Position numbers and translations under genes: made by a program
Shown here: one piece after another, positions 1 through 6,014 of the stretch
Position numbering within the stretch: position 1 is the first letter of the stretch
Layout of the letters: the number at the start of each line of letters is the position of its first letter
Assembly: GCA_934700375.1 (NCBI GenBank)
Contig: CAKUXT010000073.1
Coordinates: 1-9,352, forward strand
Source: an uncultured Bacilli bacterium
GTDB taxonomy: Bacteria; Bacillota_I; Bacilli_A; RFN20; CAG-288
DNA: 9,352 nt
Direction: 5' to 3'
Notes under the pieces: model-generated
Seen by the model: only the letters and a program-made list of their open reading frames with translations
The model's database searches: none
Told to the model about the DNA's origin: nothing

Positions 1-1112
1 GCCTCCAGTCCCTCAACTATCAGTCCCGTTCCATTGAATCCTTCAAGAATCAGGATGAGGAACTGAGAAAAGAGGGCAAGATTGCACAGTTCTCTGCCTC
101 ATGGACCAATCCGACCACAAGACTCGTCAACAATACCATCTATGCCATCATCGGCATTGCAGGTATCATCATGATTCCGTATTCTTCCACACTCAGCGCA
201 TATCACGCTGTCATGAATATCGGTAATCTTTCCTCCTTCTTAAGCTATACGACACAATATACAAAACCGTTCAACGAGATCAGCGGTGTCTTAAGCGAAT
301 ACGAAAGCGCCGTCTTCTCCTTCAAGAGAATCGATGCCTTCCTTGCCAAGCAGGATGACATCGATGTCGGAACGGAGGATGTATCGGATATCAATGAGAT
401 TCAGTTCAAAGATATGTTCTTCAGCTATGAAAAGGATCAGAAGCTCATCGAAGACTTCAATGAGACGATCCATAAAGGCGAAAAAGTCGCAATCGTCGGT
501 CCGACAGGTGCCGGAAAGTCGACTCTTATCAATGTGTTGATGCGATTCTATGATCCTACCAAAGGCTCTGTTCTCTATAACGGAAAAGATGGAACATCCA
601 TCAAGAAGTCCTTATTGAGAAAGAACTTCGGCATGGTTCTTCAGGAGACTTGGATCTTCACCGGAACCATTATGGACAACGTCCGTTACGCAAAGCCTAG
701 CGCCAGCGATGAAGAAGTCATCTCTGCCTGTAAAAGAGCACATGCTGACACCTTCATCAACACCCTTCCTGAAGGCTACAACACCAAGGTCAGTGCAAAG
801 CTGGGATTGAGTGAAGGTGAAAGGCAGATGCTCACCAGCGCCCGTGTCAGGCTCCTTGAGCCTGACATTGTCATCCTTGATGAAGCGACCAGCAATGTCG
901 ATACCCGTACAGAGAAGCTGATCACCGATGCCTTTGACAGACTTCTTGAAAACAAGACTTCGATTGTCATCGCTCATCGTCTGTCGACAATCAGAAATTC
1001 GGATTTGATCCTTGTCCTCAAAGATGGCCACATCATTGAGCAGGGAAGCCATAACGCATTGATGGAAAAGCAGGGATTCTACTATTCCATGTATGCGTCT
1101 CAGTTCAGATAA
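1..1112 (+). CDS. ABC exporter, permease/ATP-binding fusion (C-terminal part, 5' end off window)
   Basis: The reading frame is open from the left edge (first full codon at 3) to a TAA at 1110-1112, giving 369 visible residues of a protein family that usually has about 580-620. The Met at 171 is internal, not a start. The visible part begins in the transmembrane domain: a hydrophobic helix around 129-183 and a last helix around 210-300, leading into the nucleotide-binding domain. Motifs seen: Walker A GPTGAGKST (498-524), Q-loop VLQET (636-650), Walker B VILDEAT with catalytic Glu (870-890), D-loop SNVD, and H-loop IAHR (969-980). The ABC signature reads LSEGE (about 804-818) instead of the usual LSGGQ. 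This is the type I exporter fold (MsbA/MdlB-like), a membrane half-transporter driven by ATP hydrolysis. Such proteins often work as heterodimers, and a partner could lie just upstream off the window. Substrate is unknown. A lipoprotein gene follows in the same operon. Confidence 0.93.
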   Translation, partial: LQSLNYQSRSIESFKNQDEELRKEGKIAQFSASWTNPTTRLVNNTIYAIIGIAGIIMIPYSSTLSAYHAVMNIGNLSSFLSYTTQYTKPFNEISGVLSEYESAVFSFKRIDAFLAKQDDIDVGTEDVSDINEIQFKDMFFSYEKDQKLIEDFNETIHKGEKVAIVGPTGAGKSTLINVLMRFYDPTKGSVLYNGKDGTSIKKSLLRKNFGMVLQETWIFTGTIMDNVRYAKPSASDEEVISACKRAHADTFINTLPEGYNTKVSAKLGLSEGERQMLTSARVRLLEPDIVILDEATSNVDTRTEKLITDAFDRLLENKTSIVIAHRLSTIRNSDLILVLKDGHIIEQGSHNALMEKQGFYYSMYASQFR

Positions 1113-1113
1113 T

Positions 1114-1119
1114 AGGAGG
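1114..1119 (+). promoter_or_regulatory. Ribosome binding site deciding the lipoprotein start
   Basis: AGGAGG lies 6 bases before the ATG at 1126. It excludes the in-frame upstream ATG at 1093, which would overlap the ABC gene, has no Shine-Dalgarno sequence and would place charged residues before the signal peptide. Confidence 0.9.
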
Positions 1120-1125
1120 TATGAT

Positions 1126-2940
1126 ATGAACAGAAGAAAAACATTGCCCCTTCTCATCCTTTCAATGTTATTGACAGGCTGTGAAACAGATAAAAGAGAG
1201 ACTGTGGTTGAAACTGTCAATCCGCCCGCAACAAGTGAAGCCAATACGATTCCGGTTTTAAAGAACGTCATGTTCGATGAAGTCGGAAACGAAAGCATTA
1301 CCTATGTCGAGAACATCAAGGGTATGAATGCTTCTAAGGAATTCGACTACACTGTCATGACAGAGTTTTCCAAAGACTGCTTCTTAGGCAAGATCGTCGA
1401 TGATGTAGAAACAAGAAACGTCGTTTCAAAGCTTTCCTATTACTCCAAAAACGGAAAGGTCGCCTATTCTTCTCACCCTGACAAGTACAACAAGGTGAAG
1501 GAAAACGTCACATCTGTCAATTGGGCAAAGAGCGTCTATGTCAATAATCTCGGCAACTTATCAAAAGATTTCTTTGATTATGTCAACAAAGACGACTTTG
1601 GAACTGCAACCTATTCCATGTCGACAACAGCCATAACAAGCACAGTGACAAAAGAGATTGTCGATAAGATCTATAACTCGGCAGCAAGTTATATTCATGG
1701 CGGAACAGACTCTAAATTCGGTGGAGACAATCTTGTCAAAATGGATCTCTATGTCAATAAAAAAGGAATCTCAGGTTTCTACTTGAAGTATTCCAAGGTT
1801 GAGAATGAAACAAGAGCCTACACAGAGCTCACGGTCAGCTTAGAGAATGTCGGTTCAACCTCTTTGACCAAAGATGATGTCTGTCCGAGCCCTTACACGC
1901 ACGCTAGTGAACTCAACAGCAGATATGCATCTCTCACTGCTGCCTTAAACGAGATGAAAGGATACAACTATCAGATCGATGTCGAGATCAAAAGAGAAGC
2001 GACACCGATTCAGCGCTCCAAAGGTGTCTTCTTCGCTGATGGCTATTCCGGTTATGATGAATCGATTTCAAACGGCAAATCCACCTTCACCTATTATGGA
2101 ATCCATAAGAGAACCGATGGAAAGTATGAAAGATATTCTGGAAATACAGCAAATGAACTGAAAGGCGAAGTCTATCGTACTGCCCCTCATCAGGGACTGA
2201 TGAATTTTGACTTCAGCGGCGATATCTTCGAATACGACAGAACAAAATCGACCGATACAAAGAGCGTCTTCTCCATCAATCCGGAGTTCAAGCTCTATAA
2301 CAGTCTCAGCGATATCAGCGAAGATATGACCTATGATGAGTTTGCAACCTATGCTAATGGTCTCACCTTGGAAGTCGAAAACAATCATCTGACATCCTTC
2401 TCTTTCGGATTCTCGGACAACCTAGAAAACACATACACCTTTGTTGAAAAGATCTCCAACCACGGTGGCGTGACTTCTGTTCCAAGTGAAATTGCTGACT
2501 TCAGCAATTACAAAGAGTATGTCGCTCCCTCTTCCTTCAAGGAAGTTTCTGTCGGTGTCATCTCTTTGAATACGATGTCTATTGCATTTACTAGCAATGC
2601 AGAAGCGATCATCCGCAGCGAATTATATAACACAAGCGCACTTCCTCTTCTTCCTTTCCCCTTAGTCGGTGATGCTGCCTATTATTACGATTCTGCAACA
2701 TTCATACCCGCTTCCATCATCCCTGCTGCCTTATACTTCTTCTTCGATGAAGGAACTGATGAAATTGCCACTGTCTATAAAAAGGTCAAGGCAAGCATCA
2801 ATTCCGCAGGTTACAACCTTGTCGACTCTGACGAGAAGAGTGCAACACAGACCATCAACAACACTTACGAAATCACGCTTGATTATTCCTCCGGTACGAT
2901 CTGTCTTACCTTCTCTACTCCGGTCAGTTACGAAAGCTAA
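1126..2940 (+). CDS. Lipoprotein of unknown function with a probable internal domain duplication
   Basis: 604 residues from the ATG at 1126. The N-terminus is a lipoprotein signal peptide: basic MNRRK, hydrophobic core, and lipobox LTGC with the lipid-modified Cys at residue 19. The protein should therefore be anchored to the outer face of the membrane. A short Thr/Pro-rich linker follows (about 20-45). I do not recognise the family. By eye, residues about 60-257 and 262-462 share the same order of features: a Tyr/Phe-rich strand (FDYTV / YNYQI), a YY...G/DGK...Y segment, an FDY/FDF turn, a V/LEV strand followed by I/LTSF-type strands, and a V-T-S-V/L end. This suggests two copies of one beta-rich domain, perhaps LolA/LppX-like (weak inference). 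The C-terminal 100 residues form a third, separate region with an aliphatic and aromatic stretch (505-540). It starts 13 bases after the ABC exporter, so the two are probably co-transcribed, and it may act with that transporter. A terminator follows directly. Confidence 0.85.
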   Translation: MNRRKTLPLLILSMLLTGCETDKRETVVETVNPPATSEANTIPVLKNVMFDEVGNESITYVENIKGMNASKEFDYTVMTEFSKDCFLGKIVDDVETRNVVSKLSYYSKNGKVAYSSHPDKYNKVKENVTSVNWAKSVYVNNLGNLSKDFFDYVNKDDFGTATYSMSTTAITSTVTKEIVDKIYNSAASYIHGGTDSKFGGDNLVKMDLYVNKKGISGFYLKYSKVENETRAYTELTVSLENVGSTSLTKDDVCPSPYTHASELNSRYASLTAALNEMKGYNYQIDVEIKREATPIQRSKGVFFADGYSGYDESISNGKSTFTYYGIHKRTDGKYERYSGNTANELKGEVYRTAPHQGLMNFDFSGDIFEYDRTKSTDTKSVFSINPEFKLYNSLSDISEDMTYDEFATYANGLTLEVENNHLTSFSFGFSDNLENTYTFVEKISNHGGVTSVPSEIADFSNYKEYVAPSSFKEVSVGVISLNTMSIAFTSNAEAIIRSELYNTSALPLLPFPLVGDAAYYYDSATFIPASIIPAALYFFFDEGTDEIATVYKKVKASINSAGYNLVDSDEKSATQTINNTYEITLDYSSGTICLTFSTPVSYES

Positions 2941-2944
2941 ATAA

Positions 2945-2991
2945 GAAAAGAGACTTTGTCAGACGATTTGCCTGATAGAGTCTCTTTTTTT
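2945..2991. terminator. Bidirectional Rho-independent terminator between convergent genes
   Basis: A 14-bp stem (2949-2962 with 2972-2985, two G-T wobbles, no mismatch) encloses a 9-base loop. It is flanked by AAAA on the left and a run of seven T on the right, so it can end transcription of the lipoprotein operon on the plus strand and of the ATPase gene (stop at 3012) on the minus strand. Confidence 0.93.
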
Positions 2992-3011
2992 GATGAATCG
3001 TTACGAAAGCG

Positions 3012-4298
3012 TCAGTTTTTCAATGCCGTAATCGGAACAACATAAACACCATCAGGTCTTAAATAACTGGCGCTGGAAAGCCCTGAAATCACACATAATA
3101 AAGAGGGTACCTTCCCATTCTCAGATGCGATCTTGTCCCGAATTTCAATAAGATTTTCAGCAGCTTTATCAATCTGATTCGCTCCCAATTTGATCTCAAA
3201 AGCACACCACCTTCCATCTTTCAGTTCAATGACAGAATCAATTTCACGTCCAGAGTAATCCTGATAATGAAACAACTGCGCACCAAATGATTCAGCATAA
3301 ATACGAAGATCTCTTTCTACAAGAGACTCAAAAAGAAAACCGAAAGTCTCCAAATCATTAATCAGTTTATCTGGAGTCGCATTTAAGAGAGCACAAGCTA
3401 AAGAAGGATCACACAAGTGTCTTTTTTCAGCTTGTTTAACACGAATGGATGATCGAATATTCGAAGAAAAGGGCCTTTGATTATCAATGAGATAAAGGCG
3501 TTGGAAAACATCAAGATATGTTGATACAGTATCCTCATCAATATCCATATTATCTAATGTTCTGATATCGGACGTAAGTTTTTTCTTTGTCGCTGTTGTG
3601 CTTTCGTTTCTCGCCAAAGATCTCAAAAGCAATTCCATCTTATCAGCATCGTATTTTTTGCCATCGATTCTTTGTGCATCGTCATATAAGATTGTCTGAA
3701 TATAAGATTCGGCAATCAATTGTGACTTCTCAGAAGACAAATCAATCGCACCTGGAAATCCGCCACGAACAATGTAGAGAGCCAAGTCGCGAAGACTGAC
3801 ATCTCCTGTAAAGACAGAGGGGAAAACACCCTCGCATAACTCATGCAAAGATACTTGCCCTGAAGAATCGCCTGATTCATATAATGACATCGTTCTCATT
3901 CTTAGCCTTCCGATTCTTCCGACACCACTATGAATCCGCTGAACCACCTTGGGTGTCGAGGAGCCTGTCAGAATGAACTGGCCTTTTTTACCGCTTTTGT
4001 CTACGCTATAACGAACAGCATCCCAAATCGAATCGACTTCCTGCCATTCATCAATCAAACGCGGAGTGTCCCCTTGAAGAATTATAGTCGGAGATACTTC
4101 TGCCAAATGGCGGTTTTGGAAATTATTGGACGGATCTGCTAATAAGAATTCGCTTTTCGCATGGTAAGATGCAATCCATGTTTTTCCGCACCATTTTGGG
4201 CCTTCGATGCAAACAGCACCAAAAGTGGATAAATATTCTTCGACTTGTTCATCCATTATTCTCTTTTTATATAATTCACCTTTGGCAATCTTGTCCAT
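3012..4298 (-). CDS. AAA ATPase with DUF4143 nuclease-like C-terminus (ATPase 1)
   Basis: 428 residues from the ATG at 4298. A TTG at 4304 is in frame but too close to the GGGGA ribosome binding site. The order of domains matches the DUF4143/COG1373 family. First comes a P-loop domain: Walker A GPKWCGKT (residues 33-40), Walker B LIDEWQ (81-86), sensor-1 LTGSS (110-114), then the family motif GVGRIGRLRMRTMSLYE (about 125-141). A helical/winged-helix middle follows. The C-terminus resembles a PD-(D/E)XK nuclease fold, with Glu327 in FESLV, Asp354 in REID, and Glu368-x-Lys370 in FEIKLG, so the acidic and lysine positions of the catalytic core are present. The length is normal for the family. 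The cellular role of the family is not established; proposals include DNA-related or toxin-like accessory functions, and I cannot choose. It is transcribed from its own promoter inside a repeat array, and ends at a terminator shared with the convergent lipoprotein operon. The protein is soluble, with no signal peptide. Confidence 0.9.
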   Translation of the reverse strand: MDKIAKGELYKKRIMDEQVEEYLSTFGAVCIEGPKWCGKTWIASYHAKSEFLLADPSNNFQNRHLAEVSPTIILQGDTPRLIDEWQEVDSIWDAVRYSVDKSGKKGQFILTGSSTPKVVQRIHSGVGRIGRLRMRTMSLYESGDSSGQVSLHELCEGVFPSVFTGDVSLRDLALYIVRGGFPGAIDLSSEKSQLIAESYIQTILYDDAQRIDGKKYDADKMELLLRSLARNESTTATKKKLTSDIRTLDNMDIDEDTVSTYLDVFQRLYLIDNQRPFSSNIRSSIRVKQAEKRHLCDPSLACALLNATPDKLINDLETFGFLFESLVERDLRIYAESFGAQLFHYQDYSGREIDSVIELKDGRWCAFEIKLGANQIDKAAENLIEIRDKIASENGKVPSLLCVISGLSSASYLRPDGVYVVPITALKN

Positions 4299-4307
4299 AA
4301 TCAATTG

Positions 4308-4312
4308 TCCCC
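4308..4312 (-). promoter_or_regulatory. Ribosome binding site of ATPase 1
   Basis: On the minus strand GGGGA lies 9 bases before the ATG at 4298, but only 3 bases before the alternative TTG at 4304. This favours the ATG. Confidence 0.6.
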
Positions 4313-4330
4313 ACTTGTTTTCTTATAATG

Positions 4331-4358
4331 ATTATAGCACCATTCGGTGCGATTTCAA
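4331..4358 (-). promoter_or_regulatory. Promoter of ATPase 1 (extended -10) with operator in its spacer
   Basis: On the minus strand: TTGAAA (4353-4358), 16-base spacer, TATAAT (4331-4336), with TG one base upstream of the -10 (extended -10). Transcription would start near 4324, about 26 bases before the ATG. The spacer contains the first copy of the direct-repeat core ACCGAATG and a hairpin-like palindrome (4337-4350), so a protein bound there would block RNA polymerase. Confidence 0.8.
4337..4350. repeat. Short palindrome within the ATPase 1 promoter
   Basis: GCACC / GGTGC arms around a 4-base centre ATTC. It is formed by repeat copy 1 of the 23-bp array plus its mirrored half, and sits directly upstream of the -10 box. 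Confidence 0.85.
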
Positions 4359-4440
4359 GTTTCCATTCGGTGTGATTTTGACTTTTCATTCGGTGTGATT
4401 TTGGCTTTTCATTCGGTCTGATTTCGAATACTCATTCTTG
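4341..4440 (-). repeat. Direct-repeat (iteron-like) array, period exactly 23 bp
   Basis: Four full copies begin at 4341, 4364, 4387 and 4410, and a partial fifth at 4433. The spacing is exactly 23 bp each time. Read on the minus strand, each full copy ends in the 15-base core AAATCNNACCGAATG; the other 8 bases vary. Copies 2 and 3 differ at a single base. Copy 1 lies in the promoter of ATPase 1 and copies 2-5 lie upstream of it. A fixed period with a conserved core and variable filler is what is expected of cooperative protein-binding sites, such as operators. The repeats are too short and lack spacers to be a CRISPR array. Confidence 0.9.
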
Positions 4441-4466
4441 TTATCAGATTTTTTCTCACTGATAAC
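4440..4466. other. Hairpin downstream of ATPase 2, possible weak terminator or operator
   Basis: A perfect 8-bp inverted repeat, GTTATCAG (4440-4447) and CTGATAAC (4459-4466), around an 11-base AT-rich loop. It starts 12 bases past the stop of ATPase 2, but no T-run follows on either strand, so intrinsic termination would be poor. It overlaps the last base of the partial fifth copy of the 23-bp array. Confidence 0.45.
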
Positions 4467-4477
4467 GTGAAGCATGA

Positions 4478-5773
4478 CTACTGCAAAAGCCATTCTTTTA
4501 AACTGATGACCTCGATTCCTTCTTCAGTAAAGTATCTCTTTATCGAATCCTTTGTGATGATGATCTTTCTGAAATTATCTTTGATATGAAGCAAAGAGTT
4601 CATCTCCTGCTTCTGTTTTTCAATAGTTTCCATGCTATATGCGGACTGAATATATATTTTCTCCGTCATTCTGTTACAGACAAAATCAGTTTCCAATTGT
4701 TTTCTCACATAGTTTCCGTTTTCAGTCTTGGAATTGATTTCCACAATACCGACATCAACACTGTATCCTCTTTGCAAAAGATCATTATAAATGATGTTTT
4801 CCATGATATGTGTCGGTTCATCCTGTCTGAAATTAATCAACGCATTTCTCAGACCTATATCAGTAAAATAATATTTTGAATTGGAGCCGATGTATTTCTT
4901 TCCTTTTATATCGTATCTTTTTGCTTCGGAAAGAAGAAAAGCATCCTTGATATAATCGATGTGTTTTTTGATCGTATCATGATCATAATCGACCTTTTCG
5001 ACGCTTTTGAATGTCTTTTCAAGTTTTCCTGGATTTGTATAGGAGCCGATGGAGCTAGAGAGAATATTCAGTAAGGTTTCAAAGGAGTCAATATTTTTGA
5101 TTCCATTTCTTTCAGTGATATCTTTGATGTATATCTCTGAAAAGAGATCTTTCAAATACTCTTGTTTGCGTTTTTCATCATTAATGCTCAAAAAATAAGG
5201 CATGCCTCCATAGTACTGGTATTCCAAATAGGCATCCTCAAAAGACAGATTGACAGAATCAAAATATTCTTTGAACGACAATGGATAAATATGTATCTGG
5301 TCTCCTCTTCCTCTGAACTCAGTTATCACATCCTTAGAGAGCATTTTTGAGTTGCTGCCAGTTACATAGATATCATAATTGTCGTGACTCAATAAACCAT
5401 TCAAGGCAAAAACAAAATCTCCCAAAAGCTGTATTTCATCTAATAACAAATAGTAGACATCGTTTTCCTTTGTGAGATCGTTGATATAAAGAATGAACTT
5501 CTTCGGATTCACGACATAGTTCTTCCTTGCATCATATATCAATGTTTGTTCATCAGGTAGATACTTATCCAGAATCATAACATTTTCAAGATTGTCGAAA
5601 GCAAAGCTGATTATCTGTGACTCTTTGATACCATGGTTCAGCAAATAGGAACGATACAGTTTATTGAGCAAATATGATTTTCCGGATCTTCTCAATCCAG
5701 TGATAACCTTAATGAGTCCGTTGTTCTTTCTCTCGATGAGTTCGTTTAAGTATTGTTCTCTTTTGATTTCCAT
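4478..5773 (-). CDS. AAA_14/DUF4143 ATPase (ATPase 2)
   Basis: 431 residues from the ATG at 5773, chosen because AGGTG lies 6 bases upstream; the GTG at 5782 would fall inside that ribosome binding site. Same broad family as ATPase 1 but a different branch. Walker A GLRRSGKS (residues 26-33), Walker B LLLDEIQ (109-115), sensor-1 TGSNS (138-142), and FRGRGDQIHIYPLSFKEY (153-170), typical of AAA_14 proteins. The C-terminal nuclease-like part has Glu325 (MENIIYN) and Asp363 (ETDFV), but IYIQSAYS at 373-380 where a nuclease would have E-x-K. The active site is therefore probably altered or non-catalytic, as in many members. The gene is clearly AT-richer than the outer genes (19 G/C of 60 at 4681-4740, against 31 of 60 at 301-360), consistent with separate acquisition. 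No signal peptide. Family function is not established. It has its own promoter set between two palindromic repeats. Confidence 0.9.
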   Translation of the reverse strand: MEIKREQYLNELIERKNNGLIKVITGLRRSGKSYLLNKLYRSYLLNHGIKESQIISFAFDNLENVMILDKYLPDEQTLIYDARKNYVVNPKKFILYINDLTKENDVYYLLLDEIQLLGDFVFALNGLLSHDNYDIYVTGSNSKMLSKDVITEFRGRGDQIHIYPLSFKEYFDSVNLSFEDAYLEYQYYGGMPYFLSINDEKRKQEYLKDLFSEIYIKDITERNGIKNIDSFETLLNILSSSIGSYTNPGKLEKTFKSVEKVDYDHDTIKKHIDYIKDAFLLSEAKRYDIKGKKYIGSNSKYYFTDIGLRNALINFRQDEPTHIMENIIYNDLLQRGYSVDVGIVEINSKTENGNYVRKQLETDFVCNRMTEKIYIQSAYSMETIEKQKQEMNSLLHIKDNFRKIIITKDSIKRYFTEEGIEVISLKEWLLQ

Positions 5774-5779
5774 GATTGT

Positions 5780-5784
5780 CACCT
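5780..5784 (-). promoter_or_regulatory. Ribosome binding site of ATPase 2
   Basis: AGGTG on the minus strand, 6 bases before the ATG at 5773. It overlaps and thereby rules out the in-frame GTG at 5782 as the start. Confidence 0.75.
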
Positions 5785-5785
5785 A

Positions 5786-5818
5786 CATTTTTTGCAAGTT
5801 CTTGCACTTTTTGTGAAT
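5786..5818. repeat. Palindromic repeat copy A (downstream operator candidate)
   Basis: A 33-base element 29-32 bases or more identical by eye to copy B at 5861-5893. Its centre is a perfect dyad TGCAAG-TT-CTTGCA (5793-5806). It covers the expected transcription start and leader of ATPase 2, so a bound protein would stop transcription. Confidence 0.88.
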
Positions 5819-5820
5819 TG

Positions 5821-5849
5821 ATTATAGTCTAAATCGATTATATAGTCAA
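5821..5849 (-). promoter_or_regulatory. Promoter of ATPase 2
   Basis: On the minus strand: TTGACT (5844-5849), 17-base spacer, perfect TATAAT (5821-5826). Start near 5814, leader about 40 bases. It lies exactly between repeat copies A and B. Confidence 0.82.
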
Positions 5850-5855
5850 ATCTCC

Positions 5856-5893
5856 ATTCACATTTTTTGCAAATTCTTGCACTTTTTGTGAAT
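5856..5893. repeat. Palindromic repeat copy B (upstream operator candidate), nested dyad
   Basis: The copy proper is 5861-5893. Including 5 more bases on the left, it forms a nested dyad: outer arms ATTCACA / TGTGAAT and inner arms TGCAA / TTGCA, both centred at 5874.5. The inner dyad matches that of copy A, whose centre is 75 bp away. The outer left arm is absent in copy A. It lies immediately upstream of the -35 of ATPase 2. Confidence 0.88.
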
Positions 5894-5949
5894 GTTTTCT
5901 TCTTTTACTGCCCGTATCTTTTAAATAGCATCAGTATTTATTCACATGC

Positions 5950-6000
5950 AAAAAGACAAACCCATCAAGAAGGAATCTCTTTTCAGAAGGTTTGTCTTTT
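5950..6000 (-). terminator. Rho-independent terminator of the carbohydrate operon
   Basis: A 12-bp perfect stem (5951-5962 with 5989-6000) starting 15 bases after the stop of the SGNH gene. On the minus strand the right arm GGTTTGTCTTTT runs into one more T, giving a U-tract. The 26-base loop can form further pairs. The arms begin with AAAA and end with TTTT, so it may also act on the other strand. Confidence 0.85.
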
Positions 6001-6014
6001 AATCATTATTCAAA

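Noticed and set aside
612..1298. 228-codon open frame on the minus strand
   Set aside because: It lies opposite the conserved ABC nucleotide-binding domain and the start of the lipoprotein, has no ribosome binding site and no recognisable motif; it is a shadow frame.
4341..4440. CRISPR array
   Set aside because: The unit is 23 bp in total with a conserved core of 15 and a filler of only 8 bases, so there is no room for spacers; no cas gene is present.
4341..4440. Plasmid replication iterons
   Set aside because: The spacing resembles iterons, but no replication initiator or partition gene is nearby and the array overlaps an ATPase promoter; an operator is the simpler reading.
5783..5788. Minimal start-stop leader (ATG followed at once by TAG) in the ATPase 2 leader
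   Set aside because: It has no ribosome binding site and is explained by the end of repeat copy A; probably chance.
5786..5893. Transposon ends or attachment sites formed by the two 33-base repeats
   Set aside because: They are direct copies only 42 bases apart, flanking a promoter and no gene, and no transposase or integrase is in the window.
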